Of a stretch of DNA of 64,000 nucleotides, positions 18,621-27,135 are shown piece after piece. Location: contig DASTBV010000129.1 of NCBI GenBank assembly GCA_035711805.1, forward strand, positions 62,001-126,000, read 5' to 3'. The DNA comes from Gp6-AA40 sp035711805. Lineage in GTDB: Bacteria > Acidobacteriota > Vicinamibacteria > Vicinamibacterales > UBA2999. The stretch's first letter is position 1, and the number at the start of each line of letters is the position of its first letter. Below the pieces are notes generated by a model. The model made no database searches, was not told where the DNA came from, and was given only the letters and a program-made list of their open reading frames with translations. Made by a program: the position numbers and the translations under genes.

Positions 18621-19469
18621 ATGGCGAACCAGCTCGCACCGTTCCTGCGCGTCGCGCTCGTGCTCTTCATCGCCGGCAGCCTGCTGGAGGTGGGGCTGCG
18701 TGTGCCGTTGCGCGACGCGTTCGCCGCTCTTCGCGACTGGCGGTTCACCGGTGCGACCGTGCTGTGGGGGTTCATCGTCTGCCCGGCGCTCGCGATCGTG
18801 CTGACCTGGGTCGTGCCGCTGGAGCGTCCGTACGCAGTGGGACTCACTCTGCTTGCAATGGCACCCGGCGCGCCATTTCTCCCGGCCGTTGCGGCGCGTG
18901 CCGGCGGGACGCCGGCGTACGTGGCGGCGTTCTTCGTGATCGCCACCGTTGGCGCTGTCCTGTACATGCCGCTTGCGGTGCCGTTGCTCCTCGGGTTCAC
19001 CGCCGACCCGTGGGCGATCGCGAGGCCGCTCCTCATCTTCATCCTCGTGCCGCTCATCGCGGGCGCCGGATTGCAGGCAGCGGCGCCGCGCGCGGCGGCA
19101 CGGCTGCTGCGGCTCGTGCATCCGGTGGCCACCGTGGCGATGCTGCTCGTGGTCGTGTTCGTGGCGCTCAGCTACTGGCGCGATTTTCTCGGGGTGGTGG
19201 GCACCTACGCGATTGCTGCCCAATGCGCGTTCCTGGCGATCGTGACGGTCGGTGCCTACGTGTTGAGCCCTGGGTTTCCTGAAGGGCAGAGGCGCGTGCT
19301 GGCCCTCGGACTCTCGACCAGGAACATTGGCGCCGCTGCCGCGCCGCTGCTGGCATCCGGCGCGGATCGCCGCGCGATGGTGATGATCGCGCTCGCAGTG
19401 CCGACGACGGTCGCGGGCGCAGCCCTCACATCGCGCTGGCTCTCGCACCGCGGCCGGAGGCATCAATGA
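18621..19469 (+). CDS. BASS-type (bile acid:Na+ symporter-like) transporter
   Basis: 282 residues with about nine to ten hydrophobic segments. The arrangement and the segments LLAMAPGAPFLPAVAARAGG and LALGLSTRNIGAAAAPLLA match the conserved crossover regions of the SBF/BASS superfamily, which carries organic anions with Na+. Substrate is unknown. Its stop overlaps the start of the next gene by 4 bases (ATGA). Confidence 0.72.
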   Translation: MANQLAPFLRVALVLFIAGSLLEVGLRVPLRDAFAALRDWRFTGATVLWGFIVCPALAIVLTWVVPLERPYAVGLTLLAMAPGAPFLPAVAARAGGTPAYVAAFFVIATVGAVLYMPLAVPLLLGFTADPWAIARPLLIFILVPLIAGAGLQAAAPRAAARLLRLVHPVATVAMLLVVVFVALSYWRDFLGVVGTYAIAAQCAFLAIVTVGAYVLSPGFPEGQRRVLALGLSTRNIGAAAAPLLASGADRRAMVMIALAVPTTVAGAALTSRWLSHRGRRHQ

Positions 19470-20710
19470 CACGACGGCGTCTGTTCGTACTGGCGCTCCT
19501 CGCCGTCCTTGCGAGACCTGCACTCGGACAGGAGGCGCCCCGCAGCGTCGAGCCGCATGGTCCGGCATTGTTCGACGAGCCCGATCTGCTCACGGCGGCC
19601 CTGGACTTTGCCAGCCGGTACATGTCGGACGGAGAAGGCGAGCGGGACGAGGGGTTTTACCCGAAGATCGGCGGGATGATCTCCGGCGCCGGCTGGATTT
19701 CCGCAGGGCCCGGGTACCGATGGGCGCTGTTCGATGGACGCGCGTTCGCCGATGCGCATGCCGCGGTGTCCTGGCGTGGATACCTGAAGGCGGACGCGGT
19801 CCTCGAGTTCCCGCTCATGGCGGACGGGCGCCTGGCCGCAGGTGTTGAAGCGCGGTGGCAGGACTCGACGCAGGTGAACTACTTCGGCCTGGGTCCGGAC
19901 ACGTCCGATGACCAGCGCAGCCAGTACCGACTGCAAACGATGAACGTCGTCGGCTACGCGAGGTACCGGCCGCGGCGTTGGCTCGGTCTGTCGTCGCGGT
20001 TCGGCTGGATCGATCGGCCATCTGTCTCGTCGCCGACGGGCCCGTTCCGGCCCGACGAGCCCGCTGCGCAGGCGGCATTTCCCCACGATCCCGCGATGAC
20101 GATCCCCCAGCAGCCCACGTTCCTTCATGGCGAGATGGCGATCACCGCCGACACACGCGATTTTCCGAACCACCTGACTCGAGGAAGCCTCTATCACGCA
20201 TCGGCGGGGGCGTATGTCGCCGATGAGCAGCGCTACAGCTTTCAGCGGTACGAAGTCGAGGGATTGCAGGCGCTGCCCCTGTTCGACCGCGCAATGGTGG
20301 TGGTGCTGCACGGATGGGGACTCTTCACGCATGCCTCGCCGGGCCAGGAAGTGCCTTTCTATCTGATGCCGAGTCTCGGCGGTTCGTACACTCTGCGTGG
20401 GTACTCGAACTACAGGTTCCACGACCGGCACCTGCTGCTGGCGAGCGCCGAGTCACGATGGCCGATCTTCACGCACCTCGATGGGGCCGTGTTCGTGGAT
20501 GCCGGAACGGTTGCGGCGCGCGTGGGCGATCTGGGCCTCGACAAGACCGTTTACGGGTTTGGCCTGCGTCTGCACACGCACCGCTCGACGCTGGCGCGCG
20601 TTGATGTCGCTCACACCGACGAAGGCTGGCACGTGATGTTCCGCTCCAGCGATCCGTTCGACCTCGACCGGTTGACACGGTGGGTCGCCGCGGTGCCGTT
20701 CGTGCCCTAG
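19466..20710 (+). CDS. BamA/TamA-like outer-membrane barrel protein
   Basis: 414 residues: signal peptide (ALGQ, about residue 21), no POTRA domains, then a D15 surface-antigen barrel with GGSYTLRGYSNYRFHDRHLLLASAESRWPI, the typical RGY strand-loop and a C-terminal barrel. Short POTRA-less relatives of Omp85 are common next to secreted enzymes and transporters. Its TAG stop (20708-20710) is also the first triplet of the long inverted element at 20708. Confidence 0.78.
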   Translation: MTRRRLFVLALLAVLARPALGQEAPRSVEPHGPALFDEPDLLTAALDFASRYMSDGEGERDEGFYPKIGGMISGAGWISAGPGYRWALFDGRAFADAHAAVSWRGYLKADAVLEFPLMADGRLAAGVEARWQDSTQVNYFGLGPDTSDDQRSQYRLQTMNVVGYARYRPRRWLGLSSRFGWIDRPSVSSPTGPFRPDEPAAQAAFPHDPAMTIPQQPTFLHGEMAITADTRDFPNHLTRGSLYHASAGAYVADEQRYSFQRYEVEGLQALPLFDRAMVVVLHGWGLFTHASPGQEVPFYLMPSLGGSYTLRGYSNYRFHDRHLLLASAESRWPIFTHLDGAVFVDAGTVAARVGDLGLDKTVYGFGLRLHTHRSTLARVDVAHTDEGWHVMFRSSDPFDLDRLTRWVAAVPFVP

Positions 20711-20814
20711 CGCGGATTTCACTTCCGTGGCGCGAACCCTGCGGGTTCGCGAGGCGAGCCTGCAAGGCTCGCCCCACGACATCCGCGCTAGGCGCATTTG
20801 AAAAATGCGATAGG
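20708..20814. repeat. Long element A (107 bp), copy 2, inverted partner of 26266-26371
   Basis: It begins with the stop codon TAG of the upstream gene, then CGCGGATTT-CACTTC, the two-hairpin core of element A (20726-20778), the inverse arm ATCCGCG and a final hairpin built on GCATTT/AAATGC. Read on the opposite strand, 26266-26371 matches it at nearly every base. The AGGAGG ribosome site of the next gene begins at its right edge. Confidence 0.9.
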
Positions 20815-20821
20815 AGGCGTT

Positions 20822-21778
20822 ATGGCAAGAAATCTCACGCTCCTTGCGGCGCTGTCGCTGGTCCTCGGCATCTCCGTTCCGGGAGTGGACACCGCTGTGC
20901 GTGCGACGGCCGTCCCGGAGCGGGTGGCCAGCGAGGAGCTGTGGCATGAACCGGGCGACATTGCCGCCAAGGACTTGTTCAACGGTCCGTGGGGTCAGGC
21001 GTTCGCTCCCGATCCCGTTGCCCCGTACCGCTTCCGCCGCTCCAAGCGCGGCGGGGCCAATCCCGGAATGATCGTTGTCGATTCGTTGAACCGCGAGTGG
21101 AGCGTCAAGCAGGAGGCGCATGGCCGGACCGCCGAGGGACCGATCGAGGTCGTGCTGTCACGCGTGCTGTCCGCCGTCGGCTACCGCCAGCCGCCGGTGT
21201 ACTTTCTGCCGGCGTTCTCGCTCGTGGACACCTTTGGGCCGCGCCATGAACCAGGCGGACGGTTTCGGCTGAACCACCCGGAGCTGAAAGAGCGAGGCGC
21301 CTGGGACTGGCAGAGCAATCCATTCGTCGGCACCACGCCGTATAGCGGACTGCTCGTCATCCTGATCATGTTCAACAGCTCGGACTTGAAGAACTCGAAC
21401 AACAGCGTCTTCGACCATACGATGGCTGACGGCGCCGTCGAGCGCTGGTACGTGGTGCGCGATCTCGGCTCGGCGCTCGGATCGACATCGCGCATCCGTC
21501 CGATGCGCGGCGATGCCGATCAGTTTGCGCTCTTGCCGTTCCTCGCCGGCAGCGATGGCCGCTACGTGCGGTTCGGGTACACGGGCTGGCACGAGCGGCT
21601 CGTGCGCGATCGCATCATGCCCGACGACGTGCGCTGGGCGAGCGGACTGCTCGGCAGGCTGACCGACGCGCAGTGGCGCGACGCGTTTCGCGCCGGTGGC
21701 TACGACGCGGCCGCCGCCCGGCCGTTCATCCAGCGGTTGCGCGAGAAGATCGCCGAAGGGCTGGCAATCACGGGATAG
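20822..21778 (+). CDS. Secreted protein with kinase-like motif set, unrecognised family
   Basis: 318 residues with an N-terminal signal-like segment (residues 1 to about 28). I do not recognise a named family. The order of motifs resembles the protein-kinase fold: a Lys in EWSVKQ (Lys96), a helix Glu in GPIEVVLSRVL (Glu109), a catalytic-loop-like SDLKNSN (Asp188 to Asn193, matching D-L-K-x-x-N) and a metal-site-like VVRDLG (Asp214-Leu-Gly216). If real, it would be a periplasmic or surface atypical kinase. Start ATG 20822 has AGGAGG at 20812-20817. It is flanked upstream by the 107-bp element and converges with the diadenylate cyclase gene. Confidence 0.6.
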   Translation: MARNLTLLAALSLVLGISVPGVDTAVRATAVPERVASEELWHEPGDIAAKDLFNGPWGQAFAPDPVAPYRFRRSKRGGANPGMIVVDSLNREWSVKQEAHGRTAEGPIEVVLSRVLSAVGYRQPPVYFLPAFSLVDTFGPRHEPGGRFRLNHPELKERGAWDWQSNPFVGTTPYSGLLVILIMFNSSDLKNSNNSVFDHTMADGAVERWYVVRDLGSALGSTSRIRPMRGDADQFALLPFLAGSDGRYVRFGYTGWHERLVRDRIMPDDVRWASGLLGRLTDAQWRDAFRAGGYDAAAARPFIQRLREKIAEGLAITG

Positions 21779-21817
21779 GGTCGCCGCGGATTTCGTGGCG
21801 CGAGCGGTGAGTCACGG

Positions 21818-23083
21818 TCACCGGGTGTCCGCGCCGAGGTGCCAGAGCCGGACGGGCGACGTCACCGAGTTGCGGAGCAGGCACGACACCTGACCATCTT
21901 CCGACGCCACGAAAACGACGCTGCCCGGGTGCTCCGACGCGTAGGTCGCCGCGGCACGATGCCGGGTGCCGCGGCTGTCGAAGTCCATCAGGCGTGCCGG
22001 ATGGTCTCCGTTGCCAGTGCGTTCGATGATTGGCACCGAACCGCCGACCGGCAGGATGATCCCGAACGCCGTCAGCCCGAGATTGCAGTTGAGGAGGACG
22101 GCACCGTCGATCGCCGTGAGGCGGCCGAGCTCCTCGCCGACCCGTTCGGCCTCCGTCAGAAAGGCACTTCGCAGCAGTTGCCCGAACGCCGCACCGGCGG
22201 GTGGGGCGGATACCTCTCGGATGCGCGGGTCACCATGCCGCCGCACGCCTGTCGTGGACGTCATGCCGGATCCGGAGCCGATCCGCCAGGCCAGACGAAG
22301 CAGCGACGCGAGGGAGGAGTCGAGGACCATCGCATACGGCGCCGTTCCGGTCACCGCCGGCTCTTCCTCGGTGGCGATGATCAGAATGCCGCCGCGGCCG
22401 TGCGCGATCATCTCGCGCACCAGGAACGCCACGGCGTCCAGGTAGTGCGGCACGACGTGCTCTTCGACGCCGCTGTTGGTGGCGATGGTCGTGAGGGCGC
22501 GATGGATCGAGCTGTCCGCCGCGAAGACCGGGTCATCGGTGACGGCGAGGATCGCGCCGCGCTCGTATTCGATCACCAGCTCGCGTCCGCTCCGGATCTC
22601 GAGACAACCGGGCCGGGAGGTGAAGATCTTGACGAACGGATCCGGTCCGCTGGTGACGCCCTCGCGCGCCAGACCGATGACGGCGAGCGTTCCATCCTCG
22701 AGAACCCCGACCGCCGAATAGATGCGCCGCTCGGCGCTGGCGACCGACAGCTTTGCCAGCTCGCGCGGGACGAACGGCCGCGGTGAAGCAAACCGCAGGA
22801 TCTTCCAACGGTAGAGCGGCACGCCGGCGGACGCCGCCGCGTCGGTCATCACGAAGTCGCTCTGGTTCCTGCCCACGAAGGTGACGCCGATGGAGTGGTG
22901 CTCCCCCTCATAGGTCTCGAGACCGGCGAAGAACACAGTGGTGAGCAGCCCCACGAGTTCTTCGTCGGATACGCCCGCGAGGCAGGCGCTCAGCGGAGCC
23001 AGCCGCTCGCGTGCCACCCGCGCGAGCACCGGCGGAAAAACCAGTGACGGCTCATGACCAACCGGCAGCGGCTGAGGCGTCAT
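21818..23083 (-). CDS. Diadenylate cyclase (DAC/DisA_N domain) with N-terminal sensor region
   Basis: Would make cyclic di-AMP from two ATP. 421 residues; the C-terminal part carries the DAC signatures IDGAVLLN (DGA motif) and RGTRHRAAATYA (RHR motif), followed by the usual VFVASEDGQVSCL strand. The first about 270 residues form a separate domain resembling the N-terminal sensor regions of standalone proteobacterial/acidobacterial DAC proteins. No membrane helix is evident, so it is probably cytosolic, unlike CdaA. The start codon lies 32 bases inside the histidine-kinase gene, implying coupled translation. I chose ATG 23083 over GTG 23086. Confidence 0.82.
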   Translation of the reverse strand: MTPQPLPVGHEPSLVFPPVLARVARERLAPLSACLAGVSDEELVGLLTTVFFAGLETYEGEHHSIGVTFVGRNQSDFVMTDAAASAGVPLYRWKILRFASPRPFVPRELAKLSVASAERRIYSAVGVLEDGTLAVIGLAREGVTSGPDPFVKIFTSRPGCLEIRSGRELVIEYERGAILAVTDDPVFAADSSIHRALTTIATNSGVEEHVVPHYLDAVAFLVREMIAHGRGGILIIATEEEPAVTGTAPYAMVLDSSLASLLRLAWRIGSGSGMTSTTGVRRHGDPRIREVSAPPAGAAFGQLLRSAFLTEAERVGEELGRLTAIDGAVLLNCNLGLTAFGIILPVGGSVPIIERTGNGDHPARLMDFDSRGTRHRAAATYASEHPGSVVFVASEDGQVSCLLRNSVTSPVRLWHLGADTR

Positions 23084-24869
23084 CACGACCTCCTTGCGTG
23101 GGCAGGCGCATCCGATCGACGGGCGGCTCGATCGGGACCGGTGGCCCGTCGAGCGGGAACGTCACGTGAAAGGTGGTCCCGTCGGTGGCGCCGCTCTCGG
23201 CCCAGATTCGCCCGTGGTGGGCCGAGACCAGCCCGCGGGCGATGTAGAGTCCGAGCCCGAGGCCGGTCACGCCACTCGCGCCGGCGGCCCGCGTGCGGGC
23301 GAAGCGATTGAAGATGAACGGCAGCTCGTCCTGGGGAATCGGCTCGCCGACGTTGGTGATGCGGATGTGCGCCTGTCCGGCTGCCACACCCAGATCGACG
23401 ACGACGTCCGTGTCGGGCGGCGCGTACTTCACCGCATTGGACAGCAGGTTGGCGATCACCTGCTCCAGCCGCTGCGCGTCGCCCCTGACGAAGAGGCACG
23501 CGTCTTCAGGAGCGTGCATGCGGATGCGCGAAGACGCGAGGGGCGTTCGTTGTACGACGTCGGTGAGCAGCTGACCGAGATCCAGCCGCGCCAGCGTCAC
23601 GCGCAGGCGGTCGCTTTCGAGCAGCGAGGCGTCCATCAGGTCCGCCACCATCCGGCCAAGACTGCGGATCGATCTGGCGATCTGTTCGACGCTGTCTCGC
23701 TGCTCGCTCGACAACTGGCTCCGGAGCAACAGCGAACTGCGGAGGGTGACGACGCTGATCGGCTGCCGCAGTTCGTGCGCGACAATGGACGTCCACTCCT
23801 CGCGCACCCGCTGAAGGCTCCTGACCGTTGATACGTCCTGACAGATCATCACGGCGCCATCGCACAGCCCGGCATTCGTCAGGATCGGGGCTGCGCTCAC
23901 CAGGAGCGGCACAGGTCGATTGTCAGGGCCGCAGACCACGAACTCGCGTGCGACGGTCAGTTCGCGATCTTTCAGCGCCCGCATGACGGGGAGCTCGTCC
24001 GGTGGCAGGCGCTCGCCGGACGGCCGGCTCATCTCGATGGTGCGCGGATCGAGCCGGCCGTTCCCGGAAGTCTTTGCGCGCATGAACGACCGCAGCGCGT
24101 CGTTGTCCGTCACCACCTCGCCGTGACGGTCGACGACGAGCACGCCCTCCGGCATCTGGCCGAGCACCGCCCGGAGCCACTGCCGCGCACCGGCCTTGCC
24201 CTCGTTGGCCGGCGCCGAGTCGAGCGCGCCGGTCGCCCGTGCGGCGAGCATCTCTGCCATCTGCTGATCTTCGACGGTGAACTCGCCCCCGGCCTGCTTG
24301 TTGCCGAGGCACAGGCACCCGGCGACGCCGCCGCGAAACCGGATCGGCACGGCAAGAAAACTCGTGATCGGCGGATGATGGGGAGGCAGAGCCCGATAAT
24401 CGGCGTGCTGCCGGACGTCGCGCACCCGCACCGTGCGGTTTTCGCGTCCGATGAGCGCGAGCAGGCCGACAGCGCGCGGCGCCCGCCCGATCTGCTCAAC
24501 CTGGCCGGGCGGTATCCCCACGTGAGCCCAGATGCTGAACGGATGTGTGGCGTCGCCGTCGATTCCTGCCGCTGCCAGTTCCGAGCCGATCAGCGACTGC
24601 GCCTGAAGGGCGATGGTCTGCAGAACGACTCGGGCGCAGCCGGCGGAGGTCTGGGAAAGCACCTCGGTGATGGTCGGCGGCCGCTCACCTCTGTCGCGCT
24701 GCCGGCGACCCGCAGTGGGGCCGCGTCGCCGCTCGATGCTGCCGCCCATGCTTCGAACGACAACCCCGGCGGCGAGAATCAGTGCGGTCGTCAGAACCTG
24801 GGCGGCTGATCCCAACCGCCAGGGCGCCGCCACACTCGGCGCCGACACTGGAAAGGGCAAAACGGCCAT
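23052..24869 (-). CDS. Hybrid-free sensor histidine kinase (TM-GAF-PAS-HisKA-HATPase)
   Basis: 605 residues: one N-terminal hydrophobic helix (about 22-40), a GAF domain (about 70-230; FLAVPIRFRGGVAGCLCLGN), a PAS domain (about 240-370; QMPEGVLVVDRHGEVVTDN), a HisKA dimerisation helix with the phosphoacceptor in IVAHELRQPISV, and HATPase_c motifs N (NLLSNAVKYAP) and G (GLGLGLYIARGL). No receiver domain is attached. It lies 52 bases after a lone receiver gene and overlaps the diadenylate cyclase gene, so the three probably form one signalling operon. Confidence 0.9.
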   Translation of the reverse strand: MAVLPFPVSAPSVAAPWRLGSAAQVLTTALILAAGVVVRSMGGSIERRRGPTAGRRQRDRGERPPTITEVLSQTSAGCARVVLQTIALQAQSLIGSELAAAGIDGDATHPFSIWAHVGIPPGQVEQIGRAPRAVGLLALIGRENRTVRVRDVRQHADYRALPPHHPPITSFLAVPIRFRGGVAGCLCLGNKQAGGEFTVEDQQMAEMLAARATGALDSAPANEGKAGARQWLRAVLGQMPEGVLVVDRHGEVVTDNDALRSFMRAKTSGNGRLDPRTIEMSRPSGERLPPDELPVMRALKDRELTVAREFVVCGPDNRPVPLLVSAAPILTNAGLCDGAVMICQDVSTVRSLQRVREEWTSIVAHELRQPISVVTLRSSLLLRSQLSSEQRDSVEQIARSIRSLGRMVADLMDASLLESDRLRVTLARLDLGQLLTDVVQRTPLASSRIRMHAPEDACLFVRGDAQRLEQVIANLLSNAVKYAPPDTDVVVDLGVAAGQAHIRITNVGEPIPQDELPFIFNRFARTRAAGASGVTGLGLGLYIARGLVSAHHGRIWAESGATDGTTFHVTFPLDGPPVPIEPPVDRMRLPTQGGRDDASAAAGWS

Positions 24870-24921
24870 CGTAACCCGCTGTTCCCGCCACGGCGAATGG
24901 CTCGCGGCGCGAGAGTCCCTC

Positions 24922-25320
24922 TTACCGCTGCTGCTCGGGACCCGCCGGGCTGCCGGCCGTCATCCGCTGCGCGGCTGCGGCGAGCTCGTCGAGGTCGAAC
25001 GGCTTGCGGAGGAGGATCGTGTTCGCGCCAAGCGCCTGCACGCGGTTCGGAATCTGCGCGTCGGTCAGCGCCGTGATCACGATGACCGGAGTCGTCACGC
25101 CGGCGGTGCGAATCGAGCGGAGCGTCTTCAGACTGTCCATCCACGGCATCGAAATATCGGTGACGAGGAGATCGAACGGACCATCGGTCGCGAGGCAATC
25201 GATCAGGCCGGCTCCGCTGTCCACGCTCCGCACGTCGAACCCCAGGCTGGCCAACGCGTCTCCCACCGCGGCAAGCATGTCCGCGTCGTCATCGGCCACG
25301 AGCACTCGCGCGGGAACCAT
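24922..25320 (-). CDS. Single-domain response regulator
   Basis: 132-residue CheY-like receiver. The acidic cluster ADDDAD, the phosphoacceptor Asp55 in LLVTDISMP, the switch Thr in VIVITAL and the Lys in LLRKPFDLDEL are all present. There is no output domain. As first gene of the minus-strand RR-HK-DAC run, it is a likely partner of the histidine kinase at 23052-24869. Confidence 0.92.
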   Translation of the reverse strand: MVPARVLVADDDADMLAAVGDALASLGFDVRSVDSGAGLIDCLATDGPFDLLVTDISMPWMDSLKTLRSIRTAGVTTPVIVITALTDAQIPNRVQALGANTILLRKPFDLDELAAAAQRMTAGSPAGPEQQR

Positions 25321-25619
25321 TGGTCATACCGGTAGCAGGAAGAATGCCGGGGCGTTTTTCGCGGGTTTTGTCGCCTTGGCGACCGAGCGAATGCGGTGCG
25401 CGCACCATCGGCAGTGGGTGGCAACGACATGTGTCGACCGCCACGCCAAACCCTCGTAGATCTGACAGGCGCACTGCCGGAACAACTGCCAGCTTGATCA
25501 GCTGCCGGGGCGGGTGCAGAGTTCGCGAGGATGCCGTCATTAATGCGTGAACAGACGAGGCCTTCGCCCGCTCGTACGACGGACGAGACCGCCGGGGACC
25601 CAAATCTGATGGGGCCGCC
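25321..25619. other. Divergent intergenic region
   Basis: 299 bases between the divergently transcribed receiver gene (minus) and NarL-type regulator (plus). It should hold both promoters. I see no convincing gene, hairpin or repeat; the short open frames here have no family match or ribosome site. Confidence 0.5.
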
Positions 25620-26249
25620 ATGGACCGACCACGGATGCTGATCGTCGAGGATCACGAGATCGTCATCGAGGCGCTCGTCAAGCTGCTCGGCCGCCGCTAC
25701 GAGATCGTCGGCACGTTGACCGATGGCCGCGGCGTCGTCGAGGAGGTCGGGCGGCTTTGCCCGGATGTGCTGCTGCTGGACCTGTCGATCCCGCACGTCA
25801 GCGGCCTCGAGGTCTTGCAGCGGCTGAAGGCGCGCAAGATCCCCTTCAAGGCTGTGGTGCTGACGATGCACGCCGACCCGTGCCTGGCGGTCGAAGCGCT
25901 CAAGATGGGAGCGTCGGCGTTCGTGCTCAAGGAGTCGAGCGGGCGTGAGTTGGAGGAAGCGCTTCAGCTCGTGATCGCGGGCAGGACCTACCTGTCGCCG
26001 CAGATCATCAAACCGACCGTGCTGTTGATGGTGCAGGGCGTGGTTCCCGGCACCACCGCGCTCACGGAGCGGCAACTAGACGTTCTGCGGCTGGTCGTGC
26101 GCGGGCAGCGCGCGAAGGAGATTGCCGCAGCGCTCAGTCTGACGACGCGGTCGGTGGAGGCGATCAAATACCGGGTCATGCAGCAGCTGCAGGTCCGCTC
26201 GACCGCGGAACTCGTCCGCTTCGCGTACGAACATCGCATCGTGTCGTAA
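25620..26249 (+). CDS. NarL/FixJ-type response regulator
   Basis: 209 residues: receiver domain (1-120; acidic EDHE, phosphoacceptor Asp54 in LLLDLSIP, Lys in AFVLKES) and a C-terminal LuxR-type helix-turn-helix (LTERQLDVLRLVVRGQRAKEIAAALSL...VEAIKYRVMQQL). It would bind DNA when phosphorylated. No dedicated kinase follows; the kinase at 23052-24869 in the divergent operon is a possible partner. The downstream gap contains the second 107-bp element. Confidence 0.92.
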   Translation: MDRPRMLIVEDHEIVIEALVKLLGRRYEIVGTLTDGRGVVEEVGRLCPDVLLLDLSIPHVSGLEVLQRLKARKIPFKAVVLTMHADPCLAVEALKMGASAFVLKESSGRELEEALQLVIAGRTYLSPQIIKPTVLLMVQGVVPGTTALTERQLDVLRLVVRGQRAKEIAAALSLTTRSVEAIKYRVMQQLQVRSTAELVRFAYEHRIVS

Positions 26250-26265
26250 ACGAAGCGGCTCGTCG

Positions 26266-26371
26266 CTATCGCATTTTCAAATGCGCCGAGCGCGGATTTC
26301 GTGGGGCGAGCCTTGCAGGCTCGCCTCGCGAACCCGCAAGGTTCGCGCCACGGAAGTGAAATCCGCCGCTA
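26266..26371. repeat. Long element A (106 bp), copy 3, inverted partner of 20708-20814
   Basis: Reverse-complement of the 20708 element with only a few differences, including the outer arms (GCGGATTT...ATCCGCG), the two-hairpin core and the GCATTT/AAATGC hairpin. Its outer end again contains the stop codon (TAG, minus strand, 26371-26369) of the neighbouring gene, here the DUF3618 gene. The pair encloses five signalling-type genes. Confidence 0.9.
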
Positions 26372-26641
26372 ATGCCAGCGGCCGTAGCCGTTGAGCTCGC
26401 GCTGCTGCGGCCGTTCGCGGCGGTGTTTGATCTGACGGTATTGCGACCAGGCCATCTTCAGGCCGACGACCGTGAGGATTCCGCCGACCACGCGATCGAA
26501 GAAGTACTCCGGCAGGTAGCGCTCGGTGAGCCGTCGCGGCGTCAGGTCGCTGACCTTCGCGTGCAGCGCCGTCAGCTTGTCGTCGAGCTCGGCGCGCGTC
26601 CGGCTCATTTCTGCGCGGAGGACAGCCGCTTCGCGATCCAT
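26369..26641 (-). CDS. DUF3618 family small membrane-associated protein
   Basis: 90 residues. The N-terminal half is a charged helix of DUF3618 type (REAAVLRAEMSRTRAELDDKLTALHAKV), followed by a possible short membrane segment (FFDRVVGGILTVVGLKMAW) and a basic tail. DUF3618 proteins often follow holin-family (DUF1469) genes, as here. ATG 26641 lies 37 bases inside the upstream gene; an open frame to 26776 has no family support. Confidence 0.72.
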   Translation of the reverse strand: MDREAAVLRAEMSRTRAELDDKLTALHAKVSDLTPRRLTERYLPEYFFDRVVGGILTVVGLKMAWSQYRQIKHRRERPQQRELNGYGRWH

Positions 26642-27018
26642 TCGGAATTCTCCTTCAATGTCGTAACGGTTTGCGGCGGAACGGCGTGAAACCTCCGCAG
26701 CTGCCGGCGGCCCGACGAAAGCGACACGAACCCGACCAGCGCCAGCAGGACGGCGATCGCCAGGAAGCCCGCCCACACCGGCCAGCCGAGCAGCTCGGCG
26801 ATGGCTGTGGCCGCTGCCACCAGCAGAAACGCCACGCCGAAGAGCAGCGCTCCCGCCGCCAATCCGAAGCTCAGCGCTGCGGCGCGGGCGCGTCCCGCCT
26901 GTTCGCGGATTTCGACGCGCGCGAGCGCAATCTCCTCCCGAATCAGCGTCCGCAGGTCAGTCAGAATTCCACGGATCAGCCCGCCGATCGTCTCAGGACG
27001 TACCACTTCTGGATCCAT
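26605..27018 (-). CDS. Phage-holin-family (DUF1469-like) membrane protein
   Basis: 137 residues with an amphipathic N-terminus (IGGLIRGILTDLRTLIREEIALARVEI), then two closely spaced membrane helices (about 50-75 and 80-102) and a charged C-terminus. This is the holin superfamily III pattern seen in many chromosomal, non-phage proteins of unknown function, often paired with DUF3618. No phage genes lie nearby, so a lysis role is unlikely. Confidence 0.78.
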   Translation of the reverse strand: MDPEVVRPETIGGLIRGILTDLRTLIREEIALARVEIREQAGRARAAALSFGLAAGALLFGVAFLLVAAATAIAELLGWPVWAGFLAIAVLLALVGFVSLSSGRRQLRRFHAVPPQTVTTLKENSEWIAKRLSSAQK

Positions 27019-27048
27019 ACCGGTGTACGCAGCAATCGGAATGCCGAT

Positions 27049-27135
27049 TGGGTGGCCTGGGTGGCCTGGGTTAACTGAGTTGCCGCGGTTGCCTGCGTTT
27101 TTACCCAGGCTACTCGGGCAACCCAGGCAACCTGA
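27049..27135. repeat. Iterated GGTGGCCTG / CAGGCAACC repeat spanning a gene end
   Basis: GGGTGGCCTG is repeated, then TTGCCGCGGTTGCCTG, and on the other side the inverse CCCAGGC..GGGCAACCCAGGCAACC, so the arms can pair across about 30 bases. The right arm encodes the last eight residues (LRLPGLPE) and the stop codon of the CDF transporter gene on the minus strand. Confidence 0.75.

Noticed and set aside
17885..20814. Insertion sequence ends
   Set aside because: Element A copies have hairpins but no transposase gene or target duplications are visible between or beside them.
25320..25550. Small plus-strand open frame in the divergent gap
   Set aside because: Arg/Ser-rich with no ribosome site or recognisable pattern; more likely promoter region.
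26369..27018. Prophage remnant suggested by a holin-family protein
   Set aside because: No other phage gene nearby; holin-family/DUF3618 pairs are common chromosomal genes.
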